Shown here: piece by piece, positions 47,701 to 59,093 of the stretch
Position numbering within the stretch: the stretch's first letter is position 1
Layout of the letters: each line of letters opens with the position of its first letter
DNA from: Bimastos eiseni
Taxonomy: Eukaryota; Annelida; Clitellata; Crassiclitellata; Lumbricidae
Direction: 5' to 3'
Assembly: GCA_959347315.1 (NCBI GenBank)
Contig: OY365810.1
Location: 15,990,500 to 16,054,499 of the forward strand
Length of the DNA stretch: 64,000 bases
The notes under the pieces: model-generated
Told to the model about the DNA's origin: nothing
The model's input: the letters and a program-made list of their open reading frames with translations, nothing else
Databases searched by the model: none
Translations under genes and position numbers: made by a program

Positions 47701-50700
47701 TAGAAACCTGCATTGATAATATTATCCTATTACTAGAATCATTGGTGTTGTGCATTATCAAAAAAGGCTAATATATTTACAAAGTTTTCGTATTTTAAAA
47801 CAGAATAAAGCCAGTTAAAAGGTTGGGATTGTTGACCTTTTCTTAAACCCAGTAAGATTAGTTTAAATGCGACAGTAAGTACTTTATTGAAGAGCCAACT
47901 ACCAGCCGGTTATTAGTGTACATATAGTTCTAGTGTTCATAGTTGATGAAATTGATGGACAGTTTAACTTAAATGTAAAACATGCGTGTGGCCAAGGTCT
48001 TCAGGGCCAGATGGTTTACATTCCTTTTTATGTGAATTCTGTGGCTTAGCAAGTTTTCAAAGTTTTTACAGAAGGTTGCTGATGTAATGCATGTGCATGG
48101 TTGGTGCTGGTGGTTTAATAGGACTATAGAGTCTGGTTTTTGTTGCTCAAGGCTTTATATGAATCGGGTAAGAAAATGAAAAGCTCAATAGTGTGGTGCT
48201 GAGCCCAAAATAATACAAGTATTAACCATATCAACCATATCTTTTGTAGGCAACATTATCTTCGGGCAATTTGAAAGACCAGGGAACTAATGACTCCTGT
48301 AGAGGAACATCATGCCAACCGAAACAGCAATGCACAAAGACACATAAAAGACACGAAGACCTCGAACCATCTGATGTTTTCTCCATTCAGCTCCTAGAGA
48401 CATGCAAGCTTCCATACCAGATGAGTTATAATTTTCTTTGATAAAGTTAGCTATGTTAAAGTTCACCCTACTCTATATTCTCCACCACGATGTTGAAATC
48501 GGTAAGGCAACTGTGGATTTGTGAACACTGGCACGATGTTGAACTCGTTAAGACCAATGAAGGTGTGGGCATACTGGCATGATGTTAAACTCGGTAAGAC
48601 CACTGTGGTTATGATATCTCTGGTACGATGTTACATTCGGTTAGACCACTGTAGATTTGGGAACACTGGCACAATGTTAAACTCGATTAAGACCAATGAA
48701 GATACGATAACTGTGGCTCGATGTTGAACTCAGTAAGTCCGCTGTATATATGCGAACACTGGCACGATGTTGAACTCGTTAAGACCATTGAAGGTCTGGG
48801 CATACTGGCATGATGTTAAACTCGGTAAGACCACTGTGGTTATGATATCTCTGGTACGATGTTAGATTCGGTATGACCACTGCAGATTTGGGAACACTGG
48901 CACGATGTTGAATTCGGTTAAGACCACTGTAGATATGGGAACACTGGCACGATGTAGGACTCGGTAAGACCAGAGAAGGTGTGGGCATACTGGCATGATG
49001 TTAAACTCGGTGAAACCACTGTGGTTATGATATCTCTGGTACGATGCTAAACTCAGTAAGACCACTGTAGATTTGGGAATGTTGGCACGATGTTTGACTC
49101 GGTATTGCCACTGTGGTTATGATATCTCTGGTTCGATGTTAGATTCGGTAAGACCACTGTAGATTTGAGAAGATTGGCATGATGTTGAACTCGGTTAAGA
49201 CCATCATAGATACGATGTCTCTGGGACTATTTTATATGCGGTAAGGCCACTAGATTTGGGAACACTGGCATGATGTTGAACTCGGTGAGACCACTGTAGA
49301 TTTGGTAACTCTGACATGATGGTGAATTGGGTAAGACCACTTGTAGACGGTCATTGGCATGGTATGAACACAGTAAAACGAATTCGTTGGCCATTAAGTA
49401 AACATGGATTTCTTATATAGAGTCATTGTAATTATGATGATCATAGGATTGGTATTCAAATCTGTGACACCATAGTAATTACTTTTTATCACGTTGAAAC
49501 CTGCATTGATAATATTATCCTATTACTAGAATCATTGGTGTTGTGCGTTATCAAAAAAGGCTAATATATTTACAAAGTCTGTTTTCGTATTTTAAAACAG
49601 AATAAAGCCAGTTAAAAGGTTCGGATTCTTGACCGTTTTTTAAACCCAGTAAGATTAGTTTAAATGCGACAGTAAGTACTTTATTGAAGAGCCAACTACC
49701 AGCCGGTTATTAGTGTACATATAGTTATAGTGTTCATAGTTGATGAAATTGATGGACAGTTTAACTTAAATGTAAAACATGCGTGTGGCCAAGGTCTTCA
49801 GGGCCAGATGGTTTACATTCCTTTTTATGTGAATTCTGTGGCTTAGCAAGTTTTCAAAGTTTTTACAGAAGGTTGCTGATGTAATGCATGTGCATGGTTG
49901 GTTATGATGGTTTAAAAGGACTATAGAGTCTGGTTTTTGTTGCTCAAGGCTTTATATGAATCGGGTAAGAAAATGAAAAGCTCAATAGTGTGGTGCTGAG
50001 CCCAAAATAATACAAGTATTAACCATATCAACCATATCTTTTGTAGGCAACATTATCTTCGGACAATTTGAAAGACCAGGGAACTAATGACTCCTGTAGA
50101 GGAGCATCATGCCAACCGACACAGCAATGCACAAAGACACATAAAAGACACGAAGACCTCGAACCATCTGATGTTTTCTCCATTCAGCTCCTAGAGACAT
50201 GCAAGCTTCCATACCAGATGAATTATAATTTTCTTTGATAAAGTTAGCTATGTTAAAGTTCACCCTACTCTATATTCTCCACCACGATGTTGAAATCGGT
50301 AATGCAACTGTGGATTTGTGAACACTGGCACGATGTTGAACTCGTTAAGACCAATGAAGGTGTGGGCATACTGGCATGATGTTAAACTCGGTAAGACCAC
50401 TGTGGTTATGATATCTCTGCTATGATGTTAGATTCGGTTAGACCACTGTAGATTTGGGAACACTGGCATAATGTTAAATTCGATTAAGACCAATGAAGAT
50501 ACGATAACTGTGGCTCGATGTTGAACTCAGTAAGTCCGCTGTATATATGCGAACACTGGCACGATGTTGAACTCGTTAAGACCAATGAAGGTGTGGGCAT
50601 ACTGGCATGATGTTAAACTCGGTAAGACCACTGTGGTTATGATATCTCCAGTATGATGTTAGATTTGGTTAGACCACTGTAGTTTTGGGGACTCTGGCAC

Positions 50701-53092
50701 GATGTTAAACTCGATTAAGACCAATGAAGATACGATAACTGTGGCATGATGTTGAAGTCAGTAAGTCCGCTGAAGATATGCGAACACTTGCACGATGTTA
50801 TACTCGTTAAGACCAATGAAGGTGTGAGCATACTGGCATGATGTAAACTCAGTAAGACCACTGTGGTTATGATATCTCTGCTATGATGCTATATTCGGTT
50901 AGACCACTGTAGTTTTGGGAACACTAGCATGATGTTAAACTCGATTAAGACCAATGAAGATACGATAACTGTGGCACGATGTTGAATTCAGTGAGTCCGC
51001 TGTAGATATGCGAACACTTGCAAGATGTTATACTCGGTAAGACCACAGAAGGTGTTGGAACACTGGCACGATGTTAAACTCGGTAAGACCACTGTGGTTA
51101 TGATATCTCTGGTACGATGTTAGATTCGGTATGATCACTGTAGATTTGGGAACACTGGCACGATGTTGAATTCGGTTAAGACCACTGTAGATATGGGAAC
51201 ACTGGCACGATGTAGGACTCGGTAAGACCAGAGAAGTTATGGGCATACTGGTACGATGTTGAACTCAGTAAGACCACTGTAGATTTGGAAATGCTTTTAC
51301 ATTCCTTTTTTTGTGAATTCTGTGGCTTAGCAAGTTTTCAATGTTTTTACAGAAGGTTGCTGATGTAATGCATGTGCATGATTGGTGATGATGGTTTAAA
51401 AGGACTATAGAGTCTGGTTTGTGTTGCTCAAGCCTTTATATGAATCGGGTAAGAAAATGAAAAGCTCAATAGTGTGGTGCTGAGCCCAAAATAATACAAG
51501 TATTAACCATATCAACCATATCTTTTGTAGGCAACATTATATTCGTACAATTTGAAAGACCAGGGAACTAATGACTCCTGTAGAGGAACATCATGCCAAC
51601 CGACACAGCAATGCACAAAGACACATAAAAGACACGAAACCTCGAACCATCTGATGTTTTCTCCATTCAGCACCTAGGGTCATGCAAACTTCCATACCAG
51701 ATGAGTTATAATTTTCTTTGATAAAGTTAGCTATGCTAAAGTTCACCCTACTCTATATTCTCCACCACGATGTTGAAATTGGTATGGCAAATTAGATTTG
51801 TGAACACTGGCACGATGTTGAACTCGTTAAGACCAATGAAGGTGTGGGCATACTGGCATGATGTTAAACTCGGTAAGACCACTGTGGTTATGATATCTCT
51901 GGTATGATGTTAGATTCGGTTAGACCACTGTAGATTTGAGAACACTGGCACGATGTTAAACTCGATTAAGACCAATGAAGATACGATAACTCGTATCTTC
52001 GCTGTGGCACGATGTTGAACTCGGTAAGACCAGAGAAGGTGTGGGCATACTGGCATGAAGTTAAACTCGGCAAAACCACTGTGGTTATGATATCTCTGGT
52101 ACGATGTTGAACTCAGTAAGACCACTGTAGATTTGGGAATGCTGGCACGATGTTTGACTCGGTATTGCCACTTTGGTTATGATATCTCTGGTACGATGTT
52201 AGATTCGGTAAGACCACTGTAGATTTGAGAAGATTGGCATGATGTTGAACTTGGTTGAGACCATCATAGATACGATGTCTCTGGGACTATGTTATATGCG
52301 GTAAGGCCACTAGATTTGGGAGCACTGGCATGATGTTGAACTCGGTGAGACCACTGTAGATTTGGTAACTCTGGCATGATGGTGAATTGGGTAAGACCAC
52401 TTGTAGACGATCATTGGCATGGTATGAACACAGTAAAACGAATTCGTTGGCCATTAAGTAAACATGGATTTCCTATATAGAGTCATTGTAATTATGAGGA
52501 TCATAGGATTGGTATTCAAATCTGTGACACCATAGTAATTACTTTTTATCCCGTAGAAACCTGCATTGATAATATTATCCTATTACTAGAATCATTGGTG
52601 TTGTTCATTATCAAAAAAGGCTAATATATTTACAAAGTTTTCGTATTTTAAAACAGAATAAAGCCAGTTAAAAGGTTGGGATTGTTGACCTTTTCTTAAA
52701 CCCAGTAAGATTAGTTTAAATGCGACAGTAAGTACTTTATTGAAGAGCCAACTACCAGCCGGTTATTAGTGTACATAGTTCTAGTGTTCATAGTTGATGA
52801 AATTGATGGACAGTTTAACTTAAATGTAAAACATGCGTGTGGCCAAGGTCTTCAGGGCCAGATGGTTTACATTCCTTTTTTTGTGAATTCTGTGGCTTAG
52901 CAAGTTTTCAAAGTTTTTACAGAAGGTTGCTGATGTAATGCATGTGCATGGTTGGTGATGATGGTTTAAAAGGACTATAGAGTCTGGTTTTTGTTGCTCA
53001 AGGCTTTATATGAATCGGGTAAGAAAATGAAAAGCTCAATAGTGGGGTGCTGAGCCTAAAATAATACAAGTGTTAACCATATCAACCATATC
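38764..53092. repeat. 14.3-kb satellite with higher-order units
   Basis: About ten tandem units. Each has a non-monomeric segment of about 850 bp (from ATAGGATTGGTATTCAAATC to CTATATTCTCCACCAC) followed by a run of 46-bp monomers of the type GTTAAACTCGGTAAGACCAC + TGTGGTTATGATATCTCTGG + TACGAT, with two main variant classes. Unit starts lie near 38,866, 39,822, 41,247, 42,692, 44,393, 45,992, 47,645, 49,438 and 52,498. The spacing grows from 1,445 to about 1,790 bp because the monomer number varies from about 13 to 20. A unit near 51,293 lacks the first part of the 850-bp segment. The first unit is the most diverged. Recurrent ORFs of 67-80 codons are simply the repeat read in frame. Confidence 0.95.
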
Positions 53093-54231
53093 GTGGTGTT
53101 AATATAGGCGTTTGTAGCTAAATTCATGCTGTCGTCATCTTCGGCAACCTTGAACACGTCGTTGTACCAGTCAATCTCACCAATCAGCAGATTCATGTCA
53201 GTTGAGATTAAATTCAATCCGCCGCCCACCACATAATCGAGTTTTGACCTGGGAAACTTTAAACTCTTTTCATAAGCTTTTCTATGCACCTCACTGCGGT
53301 CGTCCGGCGCGCCGATCTTTATATCCACGTTAACCTTGAACGACGACTGGGCAGTAAGTGCATTAGCATCCACGCCTATAATCGAGCTGCTGAGCGCACC
53401 CTGCACGCCGAGAATGGTCGAAACGTACGCTTGCACTGAATCGTTGATACGTACCAGGCCTGCGCGTGTGAACTCCTGACTTTTGTCAAGCATGCTCCAG
53501 ACAAAACCGTTGCTGACCTCTTGTTTTGTGATGTGGTTATCTTCTTGGCTTAAGTAATCAAGTCGACCCTTTTCACTGTCGAGTTCACCGCTAAATGAAT
53601 CGCGGTTTGGCGAATAATTTCCATACTCCACCCACGTATCGGTATTGAAACGATACCACGAAGTGTGTGTGTTGCCTAAGCCGTTTGATGCCATGCGATT
53701 TTGGCCAAGGTGGCACGCGGCCGCCGCCTGATTGTAGTCAACCTCAAATTCGCCGCAGTTAGCTTCGAAAACATGTTTGTTGATGGTGTTTTTGAATGCA
53801 TTCCAGGTGTCGTCTGAAGGAAGGGGACACGTCATCTCTTTAAGAATTCTTCTGGTCTGAAAGTAGACGTGGAAGCGATATATCGAACGAAGCATGGCTA
53901 GCATTGTTTCATTGAGTAGATGATCTTTCACCGATACTCCGCAGCCAGCCGTTGCGCACCAAAGCGCGAAGTGCAGCTGGTTCTGCCAAAACTGCATGGG
54001 GTTGCTAGTCCATGCATCGATGACGACTTGCGTCGTGACGTGCGGTAGAATGTAGTTCTGTGTCAGATCAAACCAAATCACCTTGAAGGAGTCCTTATCG
54101 CTTACATACACGTCCTGCGACTGAAGCGCGGCTGCGACCTTGGCTCTCTCGTCCTTCTTCGTGTATTCGAAGACGGTACCAAGGCGGTAGCGTACTGTGG
54201 CGTTGTACCTCGAGTGCTGTGGGATCGGCAT
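53093..54231 (-). CDS. Unrecognised element protein, 3'-truncated, ATG start at 54,231
   Basis: The open frame runs about 380 codons from MPIPQHSRYNATV to NAYINTT. The last dozen residues of the longer open frame (to 53,056) come from the satellite, so the true C-terminus is lost. I do not recognise the family. There is no signal peptide or membrane helix, few lysine-rich stretches, and many aromatic residues. Central blocks such as FWQNQLHFALWCATAGCGV and RINDSVQAYVSTILGVQGAL look like a folded, conserved protein. In a PolB/integrase element a protein of this size could be structural, but that is inference. It is free of internal stops despite the decay of PolB. Confidence 0.7.
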
Positions 54232-54301
54232 TGTTTTGAATATAAGCGCCAAATCTTTAATCGGAATGACATATTTTTAAATTTTTGTTTATATAAGAAT
54301 A
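54232..54301. promoter_or_regulatory. Divergent intergenic region of the element
   Basis: 70 bp of AT-rich DNA (TTTTAAATTTTTGTTTATAT AAG) separates the start codons of two divergent ORFs, so any promoter must be bidirectional or lie within coding sequence. Confidence 0.4.
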
Positions 54302-54559
54302 ATGGCACTGCCTTCGGAAGAACTTGTGAACGAAGTTTGGTCTGCGATGTGGGCAATACAATTCAACGCCCGACAAGATAAAGTTCCGGGTCCCATCCGA
54401 GACTTTGGTGATATAGCGTCTCGCTGTTTTGAATGTTGGTTTACAACTCCTGGTACTCTGAAGCGTTTGCGCGTGGAGTGCTTTCTAGGTCTACTGATAT
54501 CCGCGCTACTACTGCACAGCTTCCAGCGGTTACAGCTGAAGCCTGTTGGAGATTTATAA
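54302..54559 (+). CDS. Small ORF of the element, 85 aa
   Basis: From ATG at 54,302 to TAA, ending 18 bp before the integrase start and on the same strand. The N-terminal part (SEELVNEVWSAMWAIQFNAR) is helix-like; FLGLLISALLLH near the C-terminus could be a short membrane segment. No family recognised. It may be a complete small protein or the open remnant of a larger frameshifted one. Confidence 0.45.
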   Translation: MALPSEELVNEVWSAMWAIQFNARQDKVPGPIRDFGDIASRCFECWFTTPGTLKRLRVECFLGLLISALLLHSFQRLQLKPVGDL

Positions 54560-54577
54560 CATTAGAAAATATTCGAG

Positions 54578-55588
54578 ATGACTGACTCTAAACTATCAAC
54601 CATCTATTACTCGCCTCGCGGGTACTGGAGAGGACAGGCTGCTGTAAAGAAGCTGGCCGTAGCTGCGAAAGTTTCGGAGACCGATGCTCGCACATGGTTA
54701 AAGAGGCAAGCTGTGTGGCAGATATACTTACCGGCGCCGCGATATACTCCGCGACCGATTTTCGATGAATATCGGCCAAATGCTGTACACCAAGCCGACT
54801 TGCTTATCCTACCACATGATCGGGTTGGCCGTAAGAAGTACAAATACGCTTTAACGGTGGTAGATGTCGTCACCCGATACAAGGAAGCCGAACCATTGAC
54901 GGACAAGAGCGCGGCTGAAGTTGCGGCAGCTCTGGGTCGCATATACAAGCGTGGACCCTTGACCTGGCCTCATCTCCTGCAGGTTGATCCTGGGCGAGAA
55001 TTTATGGGTGCTGTGAATCAGCTGCTGGTTAAACATAACGTCCGTGTACGACGAGGCGAGGTCGGTAATCATCGACAGCAAGGAATAGTTGAGAGGTTTA
55101 ACCGTACCTTGGCCGAGCGACTCTTCGGTGCACAGTATGCACAAGAGATGCTGCTGGCTGCACGCAGGTCCTCGAAGCGGTCGACTGAGTGGGTGCGGGC
55201 TCTGCCTGATGTTGTTGCTGCAATAAACGCTGAAGTGACTAGACTGACTGGTGAGAAACCTGCTGAGGCAATTAGGATTCCTAAAGTGTCTTGTCAACCC
55301 TCCCTTCCGGCTCATCGCAAGGTTGGACTAGAAGAGCCTTTGCTTCCGTCATCGACCCTTGTCCGCTATCTTTATCAACCTGGTGAAGTTGAGGGTGGCC
55401 GACGGTGTGCGACTGACCCTGTATGGTCGCTTACAATCCATACCGTCCGAAATGTTGTCCGACATACAGGTCAGCCTGCTCTTTACTACCTTGACGACGG
55501 GCCGGCTCGTGGGTTTGTGCGCGAAGAGCTTCTTATCATACCTATGGTGACTGAGCTGCCACCAGATCGAGTTCTCAAGCGGCGTTGA
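54578..55588 (+). CDS. Retroviral-type (rve) integrase of Polinton-like element, apparently intact
   Basis: 336 codons from ATG to TGA. Catalytic triad D74 (HQADLLIL), D137 (QVDPGREFMG) and E172 (GIVERFNRTL). The last two are 35 apart, the D,D-35-E rule of retroviral and Polinton integrases. The N-terminal 60 residues form a helical DNA-binding-like region without an HHCC zinc finger. The C-terminal segment (VRYLYQPGEVEGGRRCATDP, GFVREELLII) has the SH3-like layout seen after the catalytic core in these integrases. Role in the family: cuts and joins element ends into host DNA. No stop or frameshift is seen, in contrast to the polymerase next to it. Confidence 0.9.
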   Translation: MTDSKLSTIYYSPRGYWRGQAAVKKLAVAAKVSETDARTWLKRQAVWQIYLPAPRYTPRPIFDEYRPNAVHQADLLILPHDRVGRKKYKYALTVVDVVTRYKEAEPLTDKSAAEVAAALGRIYKRGPLTWPHLLQVDPGREFMGAVNQLLVKHNVRVRRGEVGNHRQQGIVERFNRTLAERLFGAQYAQEMLLAARRSSKRSTEWVRALPDVVAAINAEVTRLTGEKPAEAIRIPKVSCQPSLPAHRKVGLEEPLLPSSTLVRYLYQPGEVEGGRRCATDPVWSLTIHTVRNVVRHTGQPALYYLDDGPARGFVREELLIIPMVTELPPDRVLKRR

Positions 55589-58500
55589 GTATGTACTCAA
55601 TAGGTTCTGTGTGTATGCCATCGGGTAATACTCGGCGTTTGTCGTAGTATGCGCTCAATCCTAGTTTTTCTTGATTATATGTCGTCATCCGCCCATTTCT
55701 CAATCTGAAACCTCGGTTCGCTGCTCGGTCTTTTTTTCCTTCGAGGGCGGCTTTGAACCGCTTCCAGGTAAGCTGGTTTGGGCATTGGACATACCTTTGC
55801 TTGAGCATTTACTCTCCTTCTCACTCTCGACGAAATGACATTTGCTGCAAATGACAGTGGCTCGGTGCCCGCTTGAGCATTCACTCACCATCTCACGCTC
55901 GACGAAATAACATTTACTGCAAAGGGCAATGGCTCGGTGCCCTTCAAACTCGAGCTTGAACAGTCCCGGTGTTCGGTTGCTGAAGGTGTCCCACGCCAGC
56001 CAGTCTTTCTTACAGTTCGCGAACTCAGCGGTTAGCTCGGGCTTCACCACCTCTTCTAGAGTATTCGAGCTCAAAGCAAAGTACAGGCTATCGGTGTCCA
56101 TCTGGATTAGCTCGAAATCTTGTCGATCGATGAAGCGGTCCAGGAAGTCGTAGTAGAATTCCAATATTCTAAGTTTAGCCAGCTGGTAGACCGCAATGCC
56201 CACCTGGAAGGCGCGGTACATGCTCACACGGGGCTTGCGGCTTGTTATCTCATACGCCTCGCCTATTTCAGTGAGGTCTTCAAACCAGGCCGATCGTAAT
56301 GCTTGAGCCACCGTTTTTTCGTCTTGGTGTAGCTGACGTTGGTGTGTCTTTCTAAGCTTCGATCAGTTTGCCGTAAGCGCTGTTGCCTAGAAGTTTGAAG
56401 ATTTCTGCAAACAGGGCGCTCTCTTTATCAATATCGCCCGTGCGGCGCGCTTCTGTTACCTTTTCGACAAACCAGGTGAAGATTTTTTCTGGGCGGTAGG
56501 TTATCGTGGTATATACTGCTTGCAGTTCCAGACCATGTTTGAGAAACAACAGTAACACCGGGGTATAAAGTAGGATTCCATCGGCCTCGAGGGTTCCTAG
56601 GAGTGTCTTGGTGTTTGAGCGTTTTCGGCCTGTTTGTTTCAAGTAATCCATCATCGCGATTGGAACGGCTTCTTCGGGCACCTCCCTGTTCAGGAATAAT
56701 GGACACATCTCTTCGAACATGGTCCACAAGTGTTTTGGCACCGTAATTTTACACTTTACGAATCCAAACAGCCTACCGTCTAGGATTGCTTTCCTTATCC
56801 CCGCTGCAACCCTTACAGGATCCTTGAAGTTATGTACTTTTTCTTTTCCACAGGGCATGTCTTGGGCCATTGTGCTTAGGTAAAGAGCATTAGCGTCATA
56901 ACCTTGTATACGCTTGCACGGTTTAGCTTCGGCGTATTGGTGTGAACGGATTTTCGTCACACCCGCTTCGTGATATCGCGTATACACTATTGAGGGCCCT
57001 CCTGTTACCGCCGCCTTCAGATGCTGGTAAGCTTCTTTGCTTGGAGCATACAGTTTCCCTTCGGGCGTCCCTCGCAGAAGGTATTGCAGTGACACCCCGA
57101 GCAAGCTTACACAATCTTTGCATATATCTATTCCATTCTCTCCGTAATAGGCTTTCATCTTCTCCAACGCCTCAACGAATTGGGATACATCTAGGTTGTT
57201 GTAGTGGCGCAGCCAGTCGGCGAAAGTCTGCATACCACGCCCACGAAATACTCGCTTGCAGGCTTTCCATTCCTGCAGAGTTAATAGAAACTCTTCTTTA
57301 AGTTTCGAATACCAAGCTGAGTAATCTGGCAGCCCGGGGTAGTCTAACTTATCTGCACTATCGAACCACTCATAGGGTAACCAAGACTTGGTCTGCTTGC
57401 AACCGTAGGTCTTCACCCATTTGACGTAGAAGGTGCCTGGGGCTATGTAGTTGATGACATCCAGGAACTTGAATTCGTCCGTTGTGAGGAACATCGTCTT
57501 CGAGCCGCTTTTAGCTACTTTCACCTTTCCACAGGTGGCTGCAAGCTGTTCGACGAAGAACTGGACCGCTATGCAGCGGAACAGACACAGATTATCGTCA
57601 AATCCGTCCAAAGCATACATCCCCTTCTTTTGCCGCAGCCAGGCGGGTAGCTGTCCGGCTCCCAACATAGGTTGGGTTGTTCGGATTGCTTTCACGCGAA
57701 CCGACTCCCAGCCGTAGAAGCACCATTTCGTATCGGGCCACTCAATTGGCTCTACCTCCAGACGCCGCTCGTCCTGGCGCTGTAGATACTCTAGCGCGGC
57801 AGCCCTGCTAAAGATAAGTGGGTGCGTACCCTGAGGAGTTGTACCTTGCGATATTATTTCTCCAGTTTCAATGTGCTCGATAAAGTATGTGTAAGTATAA
57901 CTCAGGTAAAACGCTGTTTCCAGCGTCGCAATCTTTTCCATGAATTTTTCTACGGTTGGGTGGTTTAGCCTGCTGTTCAGCGTCCATATGATTGTACGGC
58001 GGCCTACATTCTCTATTGGTAATAATACGTCTTCGCCAAGAAATTCGGCACGAAGTTGGGGACCTTCTCGCAGAATATCCCCCGCTAACCTCAGTCGGCG
58101 GCTCCTTTTGGCCGCGAGTCTCTCCAACGGCGCGTTTAGGCGCAGCTTCTTTTTCGCGACGCCCTTTGCGTGTAATGCCGCTATGACCTCCTCGTCCAAT
58201 TGTCTAGCTTCTCGCCAGCGGCGCCCCTGCTTGAGAGAGTTCGCGCGTTTCAGCAGCTCCTCGAGCACCTGCTTGTATGCGGCCCTTGTCCGTTTTTCTG
58301 CCCTATATAATCGTAGGCGCACTGTGTTACCCTCGCAGGTTACACACAGCTTGCATGCAGCTGCACAGCCCACACCACAGTTTTGACAGGGGTCGAATGG
58401 TTGTGCTCCATTCTTTAGTTGAAAATTATGCTGCGCGCAGTAATCTCCAACGGTCTCCCTTTGACACGTTGTAGTTTTCCCCCGCATTAGCCAGTTACAC

Positions 58501-58742
58501 GTCTTGCGAGGAATTCCTGTCTTGAAGGCTCTAGCTCTTCGCATATATGCGGGGTAATATCCACAACCCTCACATAGCGCGAGACTGTTTTTAACCCCCT
58601 TACCACACCCAGTACATGGTTTCGTGCCAGGCCCTTTCTTAAGTCGCATTCTATGAATCTTGCAATGCTCGAACCAACAGCTCCTTCCGCAGAGCTCTGT
58701 GGAGCCAATATTCAACCACTGGCATTTGTTTGGCGCCGCCAT
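55575..58742 (-). pseudogene. Protein-primed family B DNA polymerase, frameshifted
   Basis: The start is ATG at 58,742. The first frame runs 796 codons to a TAG at 56,352. It has two Cys/His-rich modules (residues about 7-60 and 80-135), a DNLCLFRC block common in Polinton-type polymerases, exonuclease-like blocks (FLDVINYI, HYNNLDV), motif A YDANALY (D616) and motif B KLLGNSAYG (K783-G791). Just after motif B the frame shifts (around 56,338-56,352). The second frame carries motif C MDTDS (about 56,100). A second shift near 55,780 moves to a third frame with KLGLSAYYDKR, ending at 55,575. A 72-bp tandem duplication interrupts the second part. These breaks make it non-functional. In the family it replicates the element using a protein primer. 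Confidence 0.9.
55801..55944. repeat. 72-bp tandem duplication inside the polymerase pseudogene
   Basis: 55,801-55,872 and 55,873-55,944 are imperfect tandem copies. On the - strand each encodes a CSKCxFVE module. The duplication keeps the frame, so it may predate the frameshifts. Confidence 0.9.
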
Positions 58743-59093
58743 ATTGTAAGCCCCTCAGGTATATCAATTACATCTGATGTGTCTAATAGAGAGTCCGTGG
58801 ATCTAAACAAGGTGTTCGGTAAACACCAGCTGGTAGGGCATCATGCCAGATTTCTAACGAACGATAACCACACCCACTACATTTTTGACATTGAATTGCG
58901 CGTTCAGCGCACTCTAGTAGTTCTTCCAACACCAGTTCAAAGTCCAACTTTGTGAGGTGAATCTTGCAATACTTACCCAAACAGCTATTGCCGCAGAGCT
59001 CCGTGGAGCCAATAGTCAACCACTGACATGTGTTTTGCCCCTTCATATTGTAAACACCTCAAGTATATCCATTACATCGGATGTGTCTAATAG
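58651..59093 (-). repeat. Duplicated polymerase start region
   Basis: 58,651-58,790 (polymerase start, first Cys/His module and 48 bp upstream) is repeated at 58,957-59,093 in the same orientation with moderate divergence. The outer copy encodes CQWLTIGSTELCG and then degenerates into an 87-codon frame (58,783-59,046). This implies segmental duplication of the 5' end including its upstream sequence. Confidence 0.85.
58783..59046 (-). pseudogene. Truncated copy of the polymerase N-terminal Cys/His module
   Basis: Starts with an ATG at 59,046. Residues 7-30 copy the first zinc-like module of the polymerase (C, C, C, C and H positions kept); a second short CQKCSGCG piece follows, then unrelated sequence to a stop. 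Confidence 0.6.

Noticed and set aside
40596..52125. Recurrent 67-80 codon ORFs
   Set aside because: They are the satellite monomer read in frame; they recur identically with each unit and share no protein features.
54851..55315. 154-codon ORF opposite the integrase
   Set aside because: Antisense shadow; the integrase frame carries the catalytic triad.
57940..58386. 148-codon ORF opposite the polymerase
   Set aside because: Antisense shadow of a GC-rich coding region with arginine/serine-rich translation.
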